A stretch of 45,477 bases of DNA from Streptomyces sp. (GTDB lineage Bacteria > Actinomycetota > Actinomycetes > Streptomycetales > Streptomycetaceae). Positions within the stretch are counted from its first letter, which is position 1. Every line of letters begins with the position of its first letter. This document shows, piece by piece, positions 26,756 to 33,663 of the stretch. The notes below the pieces were generated by a model. It searched no databases, was not told the DNA's origin, and saw only the letters and a list, made by a program, of their open reading frames with translations. Both the position numbers and the translations under genes were made by a program. The stretch is from contig NZ_JAPSKQ010000036.1 of assembly GCF_031181555.1 (NCBI RefSeq), positions 1 to 45,477 of the forward strand, written 5' to 3'.

Positions 26756-27211
26756 ATGCAGCAAAGCAACTCGGGGGACGTGAGGTACGACGATCCCTGG
26801 TACGACGCCCTGGCTTCGGGCTGGGGCGAGTCGGCCGACGCGGGGGTGCCGCCGGCGCGGCGCGAGGAGAGTGCCGTGGCAGCCGCCGACGTCTACCTCG
26901 AAGTACAGCGCAGCGAGGCCTTCCGGGAGGTGCGCAGCCGGTACCGGAGGTTCGTGGTCCCGGCGGTCGCGCTCTTCCTCACCTGGTACGTGGCGTACGT
27001 CGTGACGGCCACGACCGTACCGGAATGGATGGCACGGCCCGTGGCGGGCGCCGTGAACGTGGGGATGCTGGCGGGGCTCGGGCAGTTCCTGACCACCTTC
27101 CTGCTCACCTGGGCCTATGTGCGGCATGCACGGCTGCGCAGGGACCGGGCGGCGCTGGAACTGCGCTGGGACACCCAGGAGCTGGCGCGGGGGAGGGACG
27201 GCGCGGCATGA
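26756..27211 (+). CDS. DUF485 membrane protein (YjcH-like)
   Basis: A 151-residue inner-membrane protein with two helices (VVPAVALFLTWYVAYVVTA and MLAGLGQFLTTFLLTWAYV), preceded by a soluble N-terminus with FREVRSRYRRFVVP, the DUF485 signature. DUF485 proteins are encoded with acetate/pyruvate symporters (YjcH-ActP) and may help their assembly. Its stop overlaps the start of the symporter gene (ATGA), indicating translational coupling. The start is uncertain: ATG 26756 has no clear ribosome site and sits 15 nt after a hairpin. A GTG at 26780 is an alternative. Confidence 0.88.
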   Translation: MQQSNSGDVRYDDPWYDALASGWGESADAGVPPARREESAVAAADVYLEVQRSEAFREVRSRYRRFVVPAVALFLTWYVAYVVTATTVPEWMARPVAGAVNVGMLAGLGQFLTTFLLTWAYVRHARLRRDRAALELRWDTQELARGRDGAA

Positions 27212-28800
27212 CGGCCGACCATCAGATGCTGGCCCTGCTGCTGTTCAGCGCGTTCGTCGCGGTCACGCTGGGCATCACGACATGGGTGAGCCGCCACCGG
27301 CACGGCTCGCCGGAGGAGTTCTACGCGGGCGGCCGGCTCTTCTCGCCGATGGAGAATGGTTTTGCCATCGCGGGCGACTACATGTCGGCCGCCTCCTTCC
27401 TCGGCATCTCCGGACTCATCGCGCTCGTCGGCTACGACGGGATGCTCTACTCGGTGGGCTTCCTGGTGGCCTGGCTGGTCGTCCTGTTCCTGGTCGCCGA
27501 GCTGGTGCGCAACTGCGGCCGGTTCACACTCGCCGACGTGGTCGCGGCGCGCATGCGGGAGCGTCCGGTGCGCATCGCGGCGGGAACCTCGTCGGTCACG
27601 GTCTCCGTTCTCTACCTGGTGGCGCAGATGGTGGGCGCGGGCAGCCTCGTCGCGCTGCTGCTCGGCGGCACCGGCGAGGCGGCGCAGGCCTGGACCGTCA
27701 TCGGGGTCGGCGCGCTCATGGTCGTCTACGTCTCACTGGGAGGCATGCGGGCCACCACGTGGATCCAGATCGTCAAGGCGGTCCTGCTGCTCGGCGGCAC
27801 CGTCGCGCTGACCGTCCTGGTCCTGCTGCGGTTCCACGGCGACTTCAACCGGCTGCTGCTCACCGCGGCCGAGCGCAGCGGTCACGGAGAGGCGTTCCTG
27901 GCGCCCGGGCTCGCCTACGGCGGGGACTGGACCGCGCGGTTCGACTTCATCAGCCTGGGACTCGCGCTGGTCCTCGGCACGGCCGGGCTGCCGCACATCC
28001 TGTCCCGCTTCTACACCGTCCCCACGGCGCGGGCGGCACGGCGCTCGGTGGTCTGGGCGATCGGGCTCATCGGCGGGTTCTACCTGATGACGATCGTGCT
28101 CGGATTCGGTGCCGCCGCCCTCCTCGGACCGGAGGCCGTGCGCGGCTCGAACGCGTCCGGGAACACGGCGGTGCCCCTGCTGGCGCTCGAGCTGGGCGGC
28201 GGTGCCGGCTCCACGGGCGGAACGGTTCTGTTCGCGATCGTCGCCGCGGTCGCCTTCGCCACCATCCTCGCCGTGGTCGCCGGGATCACGCTCGCTTCCT
28301 CGGCGTCCGTCGCCCACGACCTGTACGCCTCCCTGCGGCGCCGGCGCGGTGAACCGCGCAGCGAGGTGGCCGTGGCCCGCCTCGCCGCCGTCGGCATCGG
28401 CGTGGTCGCGATCGCCCTCGGCCTGCTGGCCCGCGACCTCAACGTCGCGTTCCTCGTGGGCCTCGCCTTCGCCGTCGCCGCGTCGGCCAACCTGCCCGTG
28501 CTGCTCTACTCCCTGTTCTGGCGCGGTTTCACCACACGCGGTGCCGTGTGGGCCGTCTACGGAGGTCTGGTCCCGGCCGTGGTGCTGGTGCTGCTGTCCC
28601 CCGTGGTGTCCGGCAGCCCCGGGGCCCTCTTCCCCGGCGCCGACTTCCAGCTCTTCCCGCTGCAGAACCCGGGCCTGGTCTCCATCCCGCTGGGCTTCCT
28701 CGCGGGCTGGATCGGCACCGTCACCTCGGCCGAGGTCCCCGACGAGGCCAGGCACGCGGAGACCGAGGTCCGTTCGCTGACCGGCGCGGGGGCCGTGTAG
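27208..28800 (+). CDS. Sodium:solute symporter, ActP/monocarboxylate type
   Basis: 530 residues and about 13 membrane helices. GGRLFSPMENGFAIAGDYMSAASFLGISGLIALVGYDG is the substrate/sodium region typical of ActP-like SSS transporters (quoted here only as the span near residues 33-70). GLPHILSRFYTVPTARAARRS is a second family hallmark. Likely substrates are acetate, pyruvate or propionate. Its start overlaps the DUF485 stop. It converges with a CitA/DcuS-like two-component system. Related symporters elsewhere are controlled by adjacent two-component systems, so functional coupling is plausible but unproven. Confidence 0.93.
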   Translation: MTADHQMLALLLFSAFVAVTLGITTWVSRHRHGSPEEFYAGGRLFSPMENGFAIAGDYMSAASFLGISGLIALVGYDGMLYSVGFLVAWLVVLFLVAELVRNCGRFTLADVVAARMRERPVRIAAGTSSVTVSVLYLVAQMVGAGSLVALLLGGTGEAAQAWTVIGVGALMVVYVSLGGMRATTWIQIVKAVLLLGGTVALTVLVLLRFHGDFNRLLLTAAERSGHGEAFLAPGLAYGGDWTARFDFISLGLALVLGTAGLPHILSRFYTVPTARAARRSVVWAIGLIGGFYLMTIVLGFGAAALLGPEAVRGSNASGNTAVPLLALELGGGAGSTGGTVLFAIVAAVAFATILAVVAGITLASSASVAHDLYASLRRRRGEPRSEVAVARLAAVGIGVVAIALGLLARDLNVAFLVGLAFAVAASANLPVLLYSLFWRGFTTRGAVWAVYGGLVPAVVLVLLSPVVSGSPGALFPGADFQLFPLQNPGLVSIPLGFLAGWIGTVTSAEVPDEARHAETEVRSLTGAGAV

Positions 28801-28880
28801 GACACCGGCGGAGACAGATGGCGCCGGTATCCGTACGGAGGGAGGGCACGGTTCCTTCCCCCACCCCCCGGGCCGTGTCC

Positions 28881-29561
28881 TCAGGCGCGGGTCGCCCACA
28901 CGTAACGGTGCTCCGGGCGGCCCGCGTCACCGTACTTGAGGGTCAGCGTGGCCCGTCCCGTGCGCTCCAGGAGCTTCAGATAGCGCTGGGCGGTCTGGCG
29001 GCTCACCCCGGTGCGTTCGGCGATCTCCTGGGCCGACAGCGGGCCGTCGGCGTTCATCAGGGACTGCCGCACCAGCTCCGCGGTGGTGGGCGAGTGCCCC
29101 TTGGGCAGCTGGGGGTCGGCCGGCGCCGACAAGGCACCGAAGATGCGGTCCACTTCCGCCTGCTCCGCCTCGCCGCCCCCGTCGAGGGTGCGGCGCAGGT
29201 CCGCGTACGCCTCCAGCTTGGCGCGCAGGCCGGCGAAGGCGAACGGCTTGACCAGGTACTGCAGGGCACCGTGGCGCATCGCCGCCTGCACGGTGGACAC
29301 GTCACGTGCGGCCGTCACCATGATCACATCGGTCTGGTGGCCGCGCCGGCGCATCTCCTGGACGACCTCGAGCCCCGTCCCGTCGGGCAGATAGTGGTCC
29401 ATGAGAACAAGGTCCGGCCGGGGCGGCGTCTCCAGGCCGGCGAGCGCCTCGGCCGCGCTGTGCGCCTCTCCTGCGACGTGGAAGCCGGGCACCTTCTCGA
29501 CGTAGGCGGCGTTGACCCGCGCGACCCGGACGTCGTCGTCCACGACCAGGACCTCGATCAT
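28881..29561 (-). CDS. Response regulator, CitB/DcuR family
   Basis: 226 residues. The receiver domain has the acidic pocket DDD (8-10), the phospho-acceptor D55 in LMDHYLPDG, T83 in MVTAARD and K105 in VKPF. The C-terminal domain (about 160-226) is a winged helix with LSAQEIAERTGVSRQTAQRYLKLLERTG, the DcuR/CitB type. Its ATG overlaps the stop of the kinase gene (TGATG), so the two are translationally coupled; a GTG one codon earlier is an alternative start. Probable targets are carboxylate transport genes, perhaps the convergent symporter. No binding site can be assigned from the sequence alone. Confidence 0.95.
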   Translation of the reverse strand: MIEVLVVDDDVRVARVNAAYVEKVPGFHVAGEAHSAAEALAGLETPPRPDLVLMDHYLPDGTGLEVVQEMRRRGHQTDVIMVTAARDVSTVQAAMRHGALQYLVKPFAFAGLRAKLEAYADLRRTLDGGGEAEQAEVDRIFGALSAPADPQLPKGHSPTTAELVRQSLMNADGPLSAQEIAERTGVSRQTAQRYLKLLERTGRATLTLKYGDAGRPEHRYVWATRA

Positions 29562-31231
29562 CACGCCTCCTCCGTGGCGGTCCGCGGAGCGGAAGCCCCG
29601 GTGAGAGCGGGTTCCGCGTCCGGCTCGGTCAGTGCCTCGGGCAGGACGACGGTGAACTCCGCGCCCCCGCCGCGGGCCTCTCCCACGGTCGCGCTGCCCC
29701 CCTGCCGCTCCGCGAGCCTGCGCACCAGGGGCAGCCCGATGCCTCGCTCGCGGTGTGCCGGAGGCTCCTTGGTCGACCAGCCCTCGGTGAAGATCAACTC
29801 GCGGTGCTCCCGCGGAATTCCGGGCCCGGTGTCCCGCACCACCAGCACCGCCGTACGTCCTTCCGCGCGCAGTTCGACCTCCACGCGCGCGTGCGGCGTG
29901 CCCGCGACGGCGTCGAGGGCGTTGTCCACCAGGTTGCCGACGACGGTGACGAGCCCCCGGGGGTCGATCAGCCGGTCCGGCAGCCGCGTCCGGTCCGAGA
30001 CCCGCAGGGCGACCGAGCGCTCGGCCGCGACCGTGGCCTTGCCCACCAGCAGGGCGGCCAGCAGGGGGTCCCGGACCTTCTCGGTGACCTGTTCCGCCGT
30101 GGCCCGGTGCTCGCCGACGACCTCGCCGACGAACTCCACGGCGTCGTCGTACATCTCCAGTTCGAGCAGCCCCAGCAGCGTGTGCATGCGGTTGGCGTGC
30201 TCGTGGTCCTGGGCGCGCAGTGCGTCGATCAGGCCGCGGGTGGAGTCCAGTTCCCGGCCCAGCCGGTCCAGCTCGGTGCGATCGCGCAGGGTCGCGACGG
30301 CGCCGCCGTCGTCGGTCGGCATGCGGTTGGCGACCAGGACGCGCTGCCCCCGGACGGTGAGCAGGTCGGTGCCGGTGACCCGGCCGGCCAGCACATCGGC
30401 CGTACGCCCCTCGCCGAGCGCCTGATCGGGGGACCGGCCCACGGCCTTCTCGCCGATCCCCAGCAGGCGCTGCGCCTCGTCGTTCAGGAGGCGGATGCGA
30501 CCGTCGCGGTCGAGGGCGACGACGCCCTCCCGGATGCCGTGCAGCATGGCCTCGCGCTCCGCGAGCAGCGCCGAGATGTCCGAGAAGGCCAGGTCGCGGG
30601 TCTGCCGCTGCACTCGCCGGGAGATGAGCCAGGCCGCGAGCGCGCCGACGGCCAGGGCGCCGCCCGCGTACGCGAAAAGCCCCGGGATGGCGTGGATCAG
30701 CCGGGCCCGGACGCTGTCGTAGGAGATACCGACCGACACCGCCCCGACGATCTCGCCGTCGTCGTCGCGCAGCGGTACCTTGCCGCGCGCGGAGCGGCCC
30801 AGGGTGCCGTCGTCGATCTCCATGACCTCGCGCCCGGCCAGGGCCTCGCCCGGATCGGTGGAGACCAGGCCGCCGATCCGCCGGGGGTCGGTGTGCGACC
30901 AGCGCACCCCCCGCCGGTCCAGCACCACGACGTACTCGGCCCCGGTGGCCTTCCGGATCCGTTCCGCCTCCTGCTGCACCGGTCCGTCCGGCGACGGTGC
31001 CGTGCTCCGCAGGTCGTGGGCGATCTGCGGCTGCTGGGCGGTGGTCTGCGCGATCGCAAGAGCCCGCCGCATCGCCTGGTCGTCCAGCTGGTCGCCGAGC
31101 GGCGCCAGGAACAGCCCGGTGGCGAGCACCGCGACTCCCGCGGCGATCGCCAGCTGCATCAGCAGGACCTGCGAGAACACCCGCCGCGGCAGGCCGAGGC
31201 GCAGGCGGCGTGCGGGGGGAGTGGGGCTCAT
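29561..31231 (-). CDS. Sensor histidine kinase, CitA/DcuS family
   Basis: 556 residues. One membrane helix near the N-terminus (LLMQLAIAAGVAVLATGLFL), an extracytoplasmic PAS-like sensor domain (~45-180) with the YVVVLDRRGVRWSHTDP motif of citrate/C4-dicarboxylate sensors, a second helix (LFAYAGGALAVGALAAWLI), a cytoplasmic PAS (HGIREGVVALDRDGRI) and a kinase core. The phospho-acceptor is the first His in HEHANRMHTLLGLLEL. The N box is NLVDNALDA and the G box DTGPGIP. Ligand: a small carboxylate, inferred from family. The ATG at 31231 is preferred over 31237 because TACCGT ends 7 nt before it. Confidence 0.94.
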   Translation of the reverse strand: MSPTPPARRLRLGLPRRVFSQVLLMQLAIAAGVAVLATGLFLAPLGDQLDDQAMRRALAIAQTTAQQPQIAHDLRSTAPSPDGPVQQEAERIRKATGAEYVVVLDRRGVRWSHTDPRRIGGLVSTDPGEALAGREVMEIDDGTLGRSARGKVPLRDDDGEIVGAVSVGISYDSVRARLIHAIPGLFAYAGGALAVGALAAWLISRRVQRQTRDLAFSDISALLAEREAMLHGIREGVVALDRDGRIRLLNDEAQRLLGIGEKAVGRSPDQALGEGRTADVLAGRVTGTDLLTVRGQRVLVANRMPTDDGGAVATLRDRTELDRLGRELDSTRGLIDALRAQDHEHANRMHTLLGLLELEMYDDAVEFVGEVVGEHRATAEQVTEKVRDPLLAALLVGKATVAAERSVALRVSDRTRLPDRLIDPRGLVTVVGNLVDNALDAVAGTPHARVEVELRAEGRTAVLVVRDTGPGIPREHRELIFTEGWSTKEPPAHRERGIGLPLVRRLAERQGGSATVGEARGGGAEFTVVLPEALTEPDAEPALTGASAPRTATEEA

Positions 31232-31238
31232 ACCCATG

Positions 31239-31244
31239 ACGGTA
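31239..31244 (-). promoter_or_regulatory. -10 element TACCGT of the kinase-regulator operon
   Basis: TACCGT on the minus strand ends 7 nt before ATG 31231. It supports a leaderless mRNA and the second of two nearby ATG codons as the start. Confidence 0.5.
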
Positions 31245-31300
31245 CGTGGGCGGGTGCGGGGTGCCGTAGAGGTGTGGCGTGGATCTCGTGCGCGGGGAGG

Positions 31301-32239
31301 TCAGCTCGCCAGCGCCGTCATGGTCACCTCGCGGACCGCCACCACGTCCATCCGCGCGGGCGAGCCCAGCACCGACCCGCAGCTCTCCGGGCGGGGCGGA
31401 AGGGACGCGCCCTGGGCGACCTCGACCAGCCACCGGCGCCCGTCCGCGTGGGCGACGGTCACCTCCCAGCGCCCGGCCGCGCCGTCCGTCCGCACGACGC
31501 TCAGGGACTGTGCGGCGTACTCGCCGACCGCGCCGCGCACGGCCAGCTCGGCCGCCTGGCCGGGGCGCTCCCAGGCGGAGCTCCCGCGGCACCCCTCGAC
31601 CACGATCCGGCCCTCCTGGGCGCCGCGCAGCACCTCCTCGACGGCATGTGCACCGGCCCTGCCGTACGCGTAGCCGTACGGCAGGACGAGCACCGTGGGG
31701 GAGAAGCGGTGACCGCCCAGATGAGTGACCTCCCAGACGCCCTCGACCCCGGAGGCGGCGAGTTCGGCGGCCAGGGGCCGCCCGAGGAGGGCACAGCAGC
31801 GGTCGCGCTTGCCGTTGGTGCAGACGAGGGCGAGGGGGGCGCCTTCGTGGGGCCGTCCGCCGAGCGCCGTGTCGAAGGTGGCGGGCTCGCCCCTGCCGAG
31901 TGCGGCGAAGTCGAGGCCGAGCAGCCGTTCGGGGTCCGTGGTCGTGGCGGCGTGCAGCCATGCGTGTCCCGGAACGGTGTGGCCCACGTACACCCGGCGC
32001 GCGGTGGGTACGCGGCAGTCCGCGTGACGTCCCGGACGGCGTATGAGCGCGATGCGCACCCCGGTGCCCTTCGCGGCCGCCTCCAGGGCGCGGCCCAGCG
32101 CGGGATCGAGGTGGCTCGACGTGAGCGCCTTGGCACCCCACGGGCCGGGCTGCTCCAGCAGCAGCCAGGTCCTCGCGGTGGCCGCGGTTCCCGCGACCGG
32201 CTCGTCGAGCTCGCGGGAGACGGTTGAGCACGTACTCAC
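31301..32239 (-). CDS. Sucrase/ferredoxin-like [2Fe-2S] protein (thioredoxin fold), iron-regulated
   Basis: 312 residues, Suc_Fer-like family. C140 and C149 (CTNGKRDRCC, Cys-x8-Cys) together with H173 and H177 (HLGGH) match the ligand pattern of Apd1-type bis-histidinyl [2Fe-2S] proteins. RRVYVGH and LVLPYGYAYGR are further family blocks. The role is probably electron transfer, possibly in ferric-siderophore reduction. This is inferred because an iron box lies directly upstream and relatives are linked to iron metabolism. The GTG at 32239 follows the -10 TAGGCT by 7 nt, so the transcript is likely leaderless and shut off by DmdR-type repressors when iron is plentiful. No siderophore genes are adjacent. 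Confidence 0.9.
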   Translation of the reverse strand: MSTCSTVSRELDEPVAGTAATARTWLLLEQPGPWGAKALTSSHLDPALGRALEAAAKGTGVRIALIRRPGRHADCRVPTARRVYVGHTVPGHAWLHAATTTDPERLLGLDFAALGRGEPATFDTALGGRPHEGAPLALVCTNGKRDRCCALLGRPLAAELAASGVEGVWEVTHLGGHRFSPTVLVLPYGYAYGRAGAHAVEEVLRGAQEGRIVVEGCRGSSAWERPGQAAELAVRGAVGEYAAQSLSVVRTDGAAGRWEVTVAHADGRRWLVEVAQGASLPPRPESCGSVLGSPARMDVVAVREVTMTALAS

Positions 32240-32258
32240 AGAGGTGAGCCTAACCTGA
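32240..32258 (-). promoter_or_regulatory. DmdR/DtxR-type iron box overlapping the -10 hexamer
   Basis: On the minus strand TCAGGTTAGGCTCACCTCT matches the Streptomyces iron-box consensus TTAGGTTAGGCTCACCTAA at 16 of 19 positions. It contains the -10 TAGGCT and abuts the GTG start. Confidence 0.88.
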
Positions 32259-32263
32259 CTTGC

Positions 32264-33553
32264 TCACGGCTGACTTCTCACCCCGCTCGTGTCCTGCTCC
32301 GGCAGCGGCCGGGGCGGCTTCGGTCCCACGTACTGCCCACTGGGACGCATGCGCAGGGGGCGCTCGCCGTACTCCTCGAGGGCGTGCGCGATCCATCCCG
32401 CCGTACGGGCGACGGCGAAGATCGTCTCTCCCGCGGTGGCCGGCATTCCGCACGAGGCGGTCAGGACGGCCAGGGCCAGGTCGACGTTGGCGTGCAGAGG
32501 GGTGTGGCGGGCGGTGGTGGCCACGATGTCGCGGGCCGCGGCGAGGGCGGGCGCGGCGTGCGGGATCTCCTCCAGGAGGGAGAACAGGGCACGCGCGCGG
32601 GGGTCCTCACCGGCATAGAGACGGTGGCCGAGCCCCGGGATGCGGCGGCCGGCCCGCAGCTCGTCGGCGATCACCGGTGCCGCGCTGCCCTGGTCGAGCA
32701 CCTCGAGCAGCAGCTTGTGCGCGAGCCCGCTGGCCGCGCCGTGCAGCGGGCCCTCGAGCACCCCGAGCCCCGCCGAGACGGCCGCGTAGGCGTGCGCGCG
32801 GGCCGACGCGGCGACCCGGACGGCGAGCGTGGAAGCCGCCAGGTCGTGGTCGACGAGAAGGGCGAGGGCCGTGTCCAGGACGCGCAGATGCGCCTCGTCG
32901 GCCTGCCGGCCGGTCAGCCGCGCCCAGAGGCGGTGGGCCAGCGGACCGGTGTCGCGGTGGTCGAGCCGCACCGGCGGGAGGGCGGCGACGAGGGTCGGGA
33001 TGAGCGTGCGGGCCGTGCCGAGCACGGCGTCCTCGGACAGGTCGAAGCGCAGCGGGTCGGCGGTCGCGGCGGCGATCGCGGCGACCCGCAGGCGGTCGGT
33101 GGGGGTGGTGTGTTCGGGCAGCGCCGCCGCGGCGCGACGCGCCACGGCGACCGAGGCCTCGGGTGCGGTGAAGGAGGCCCCGGGACGGAGCCGGCCCGTC
33201 CACAGCCACTCGGCGACCTCCTCGTAGGTGTGCCGGCCGGCGAGTTCGACGGCGTCGACGCCCCGGAAGTAGTACCGGTCGGTGTCGATCAGGGTGAGGC
33301 GGGTCCGTACGGACAGCTCGCCACCGGGGCCGCCCGCGCCGCCGCTGCTCTCCCGTCTGTTGCGCCGCGCGAGCGCCTCCACCTCCTCGGCGTCGAAGGT
33401 GCTGCCCCGCCCGCCCGCTGCCCGTCGGCTGCTGAGCAGGCCGCGGCTCACGTAGGCGTACACGGTCTCCGGTTTCACGCCGAGCAGCTCGGCGGTCTCC
33501 TTGGTGCTCAGGCGCCGGTCCGTGTCGACGGGGGAGGGGTCTTGATCGCGCAT
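32264..33553 (-). CDS. Citrate synthase-like protein with N-terminal helix-turn-helix domain
   Basis: 429 residues. Residues 14-60 form a MerR/excisionase-type DNA-binding domain (LSTKETAELLGVKPETVYAYVSRGLL, then STFDAEEVEAL; two blocks). A Gly/Ser linker follows. Residues ~80-420 are a citrate synthase fold with the catalytic residues retained: H271 in EGPLHGAA, H310 in GLGHRLY and D358 in NVDLAL. It may therefore condense acetyl-CoA with oxaloacetate, or use that fold as a metabolite sensor, while binding DNA. The ATG at 33553 follows TACCGT by 6 nt. It is divergent from a stand-alone citrate synthase gene, and the spacer carries a repeat array that is the obvious candidate operator. Confidence 0.93.
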   Translation of the reverse strand: MRDQDPSPVDTDRRLSTKETAELLGVKPETVYAYVSRGLLSSRRAAGGRGSTFDAEEVEALARRNRRESSGGAGGPGGELSVRTRLTLIDTDRYYFRGVDAVELAGRHTYEEVAEWLWTGRLRPGASFTAPEASVAVARRAAAALPEHTTPTDRLRVAAIAAATADPLRFDLSEDAVLGTARTLIPTLVAALPPVRLDHRDTGPLAHRLWARLTGRQADEAHLRVLDTALALLVDHDLAASTLAVRVAASARAHAYAAVSAGLGVLEGPLHGAASGLAHKLLLEVLDQGSAAPVIADELRAGRRIPGLGHRLYAGEDPRARALFSLLEEIPHAAPALAAARDIVATTARHTPLHANVDLALAVLTASCGMPATAGETIFAVARTAGWIAHALEEYGERPLRMRPSGQYVGPKPPRPLPEQDTSGVRSQP

Positions 33554-33559
33554 GGGATC

Positions 33560-33565
33560 ACGGTA
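33560..33565 (-). promoter_or_regulatory. -10 element TACCGT of the HTH-citrate synthase gene
   Basis: On the minus strand TACCGT ends 6 nt before the ATG at 33553. It fixes the start codon and implies a leaderless transcript. Confidence 0.55.
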
Positions 33566-33592
33566 TCCGTCCTGTCTCGACTGAACTGAGTA

Positions 33593-33645
33593 TTGATTCA
33601 ATCAAGATTGACAGCCATCAATCAAGCATGGAGAGTCGAATCAAG
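33593..33645. promoter_or_regulatory. Operator-like array between the two citrate synthase genes
   Basis: AATCAAG occurs three times (33600-33606, 33620-33626, 33639-33645) at 20- and 19-bp steps, on one face of the helix. The first copy is half of the palindrome TTGATTCAATCAA (33593-33605). GATTGA-N6-TCAATC forms a second inverted repeat (33606-33623). The AT-rich array stands out in GC-rich DNA and overlaps the promoter region of the plus-strand gene. Confidence 0.8.
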
Positions 33646-33663
33646 TTTCCGAGGAGGTAACCC

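Noticed and set aside
28881..32231. A single 1116-codon open frame on the minus strand
   Set aside because: It is the response-regulator frame staying open through the kinase and Suc_Fer-like genes by high GC. The upstream part is Arg/Pro-rich and matches no family; the real start is at 29561.
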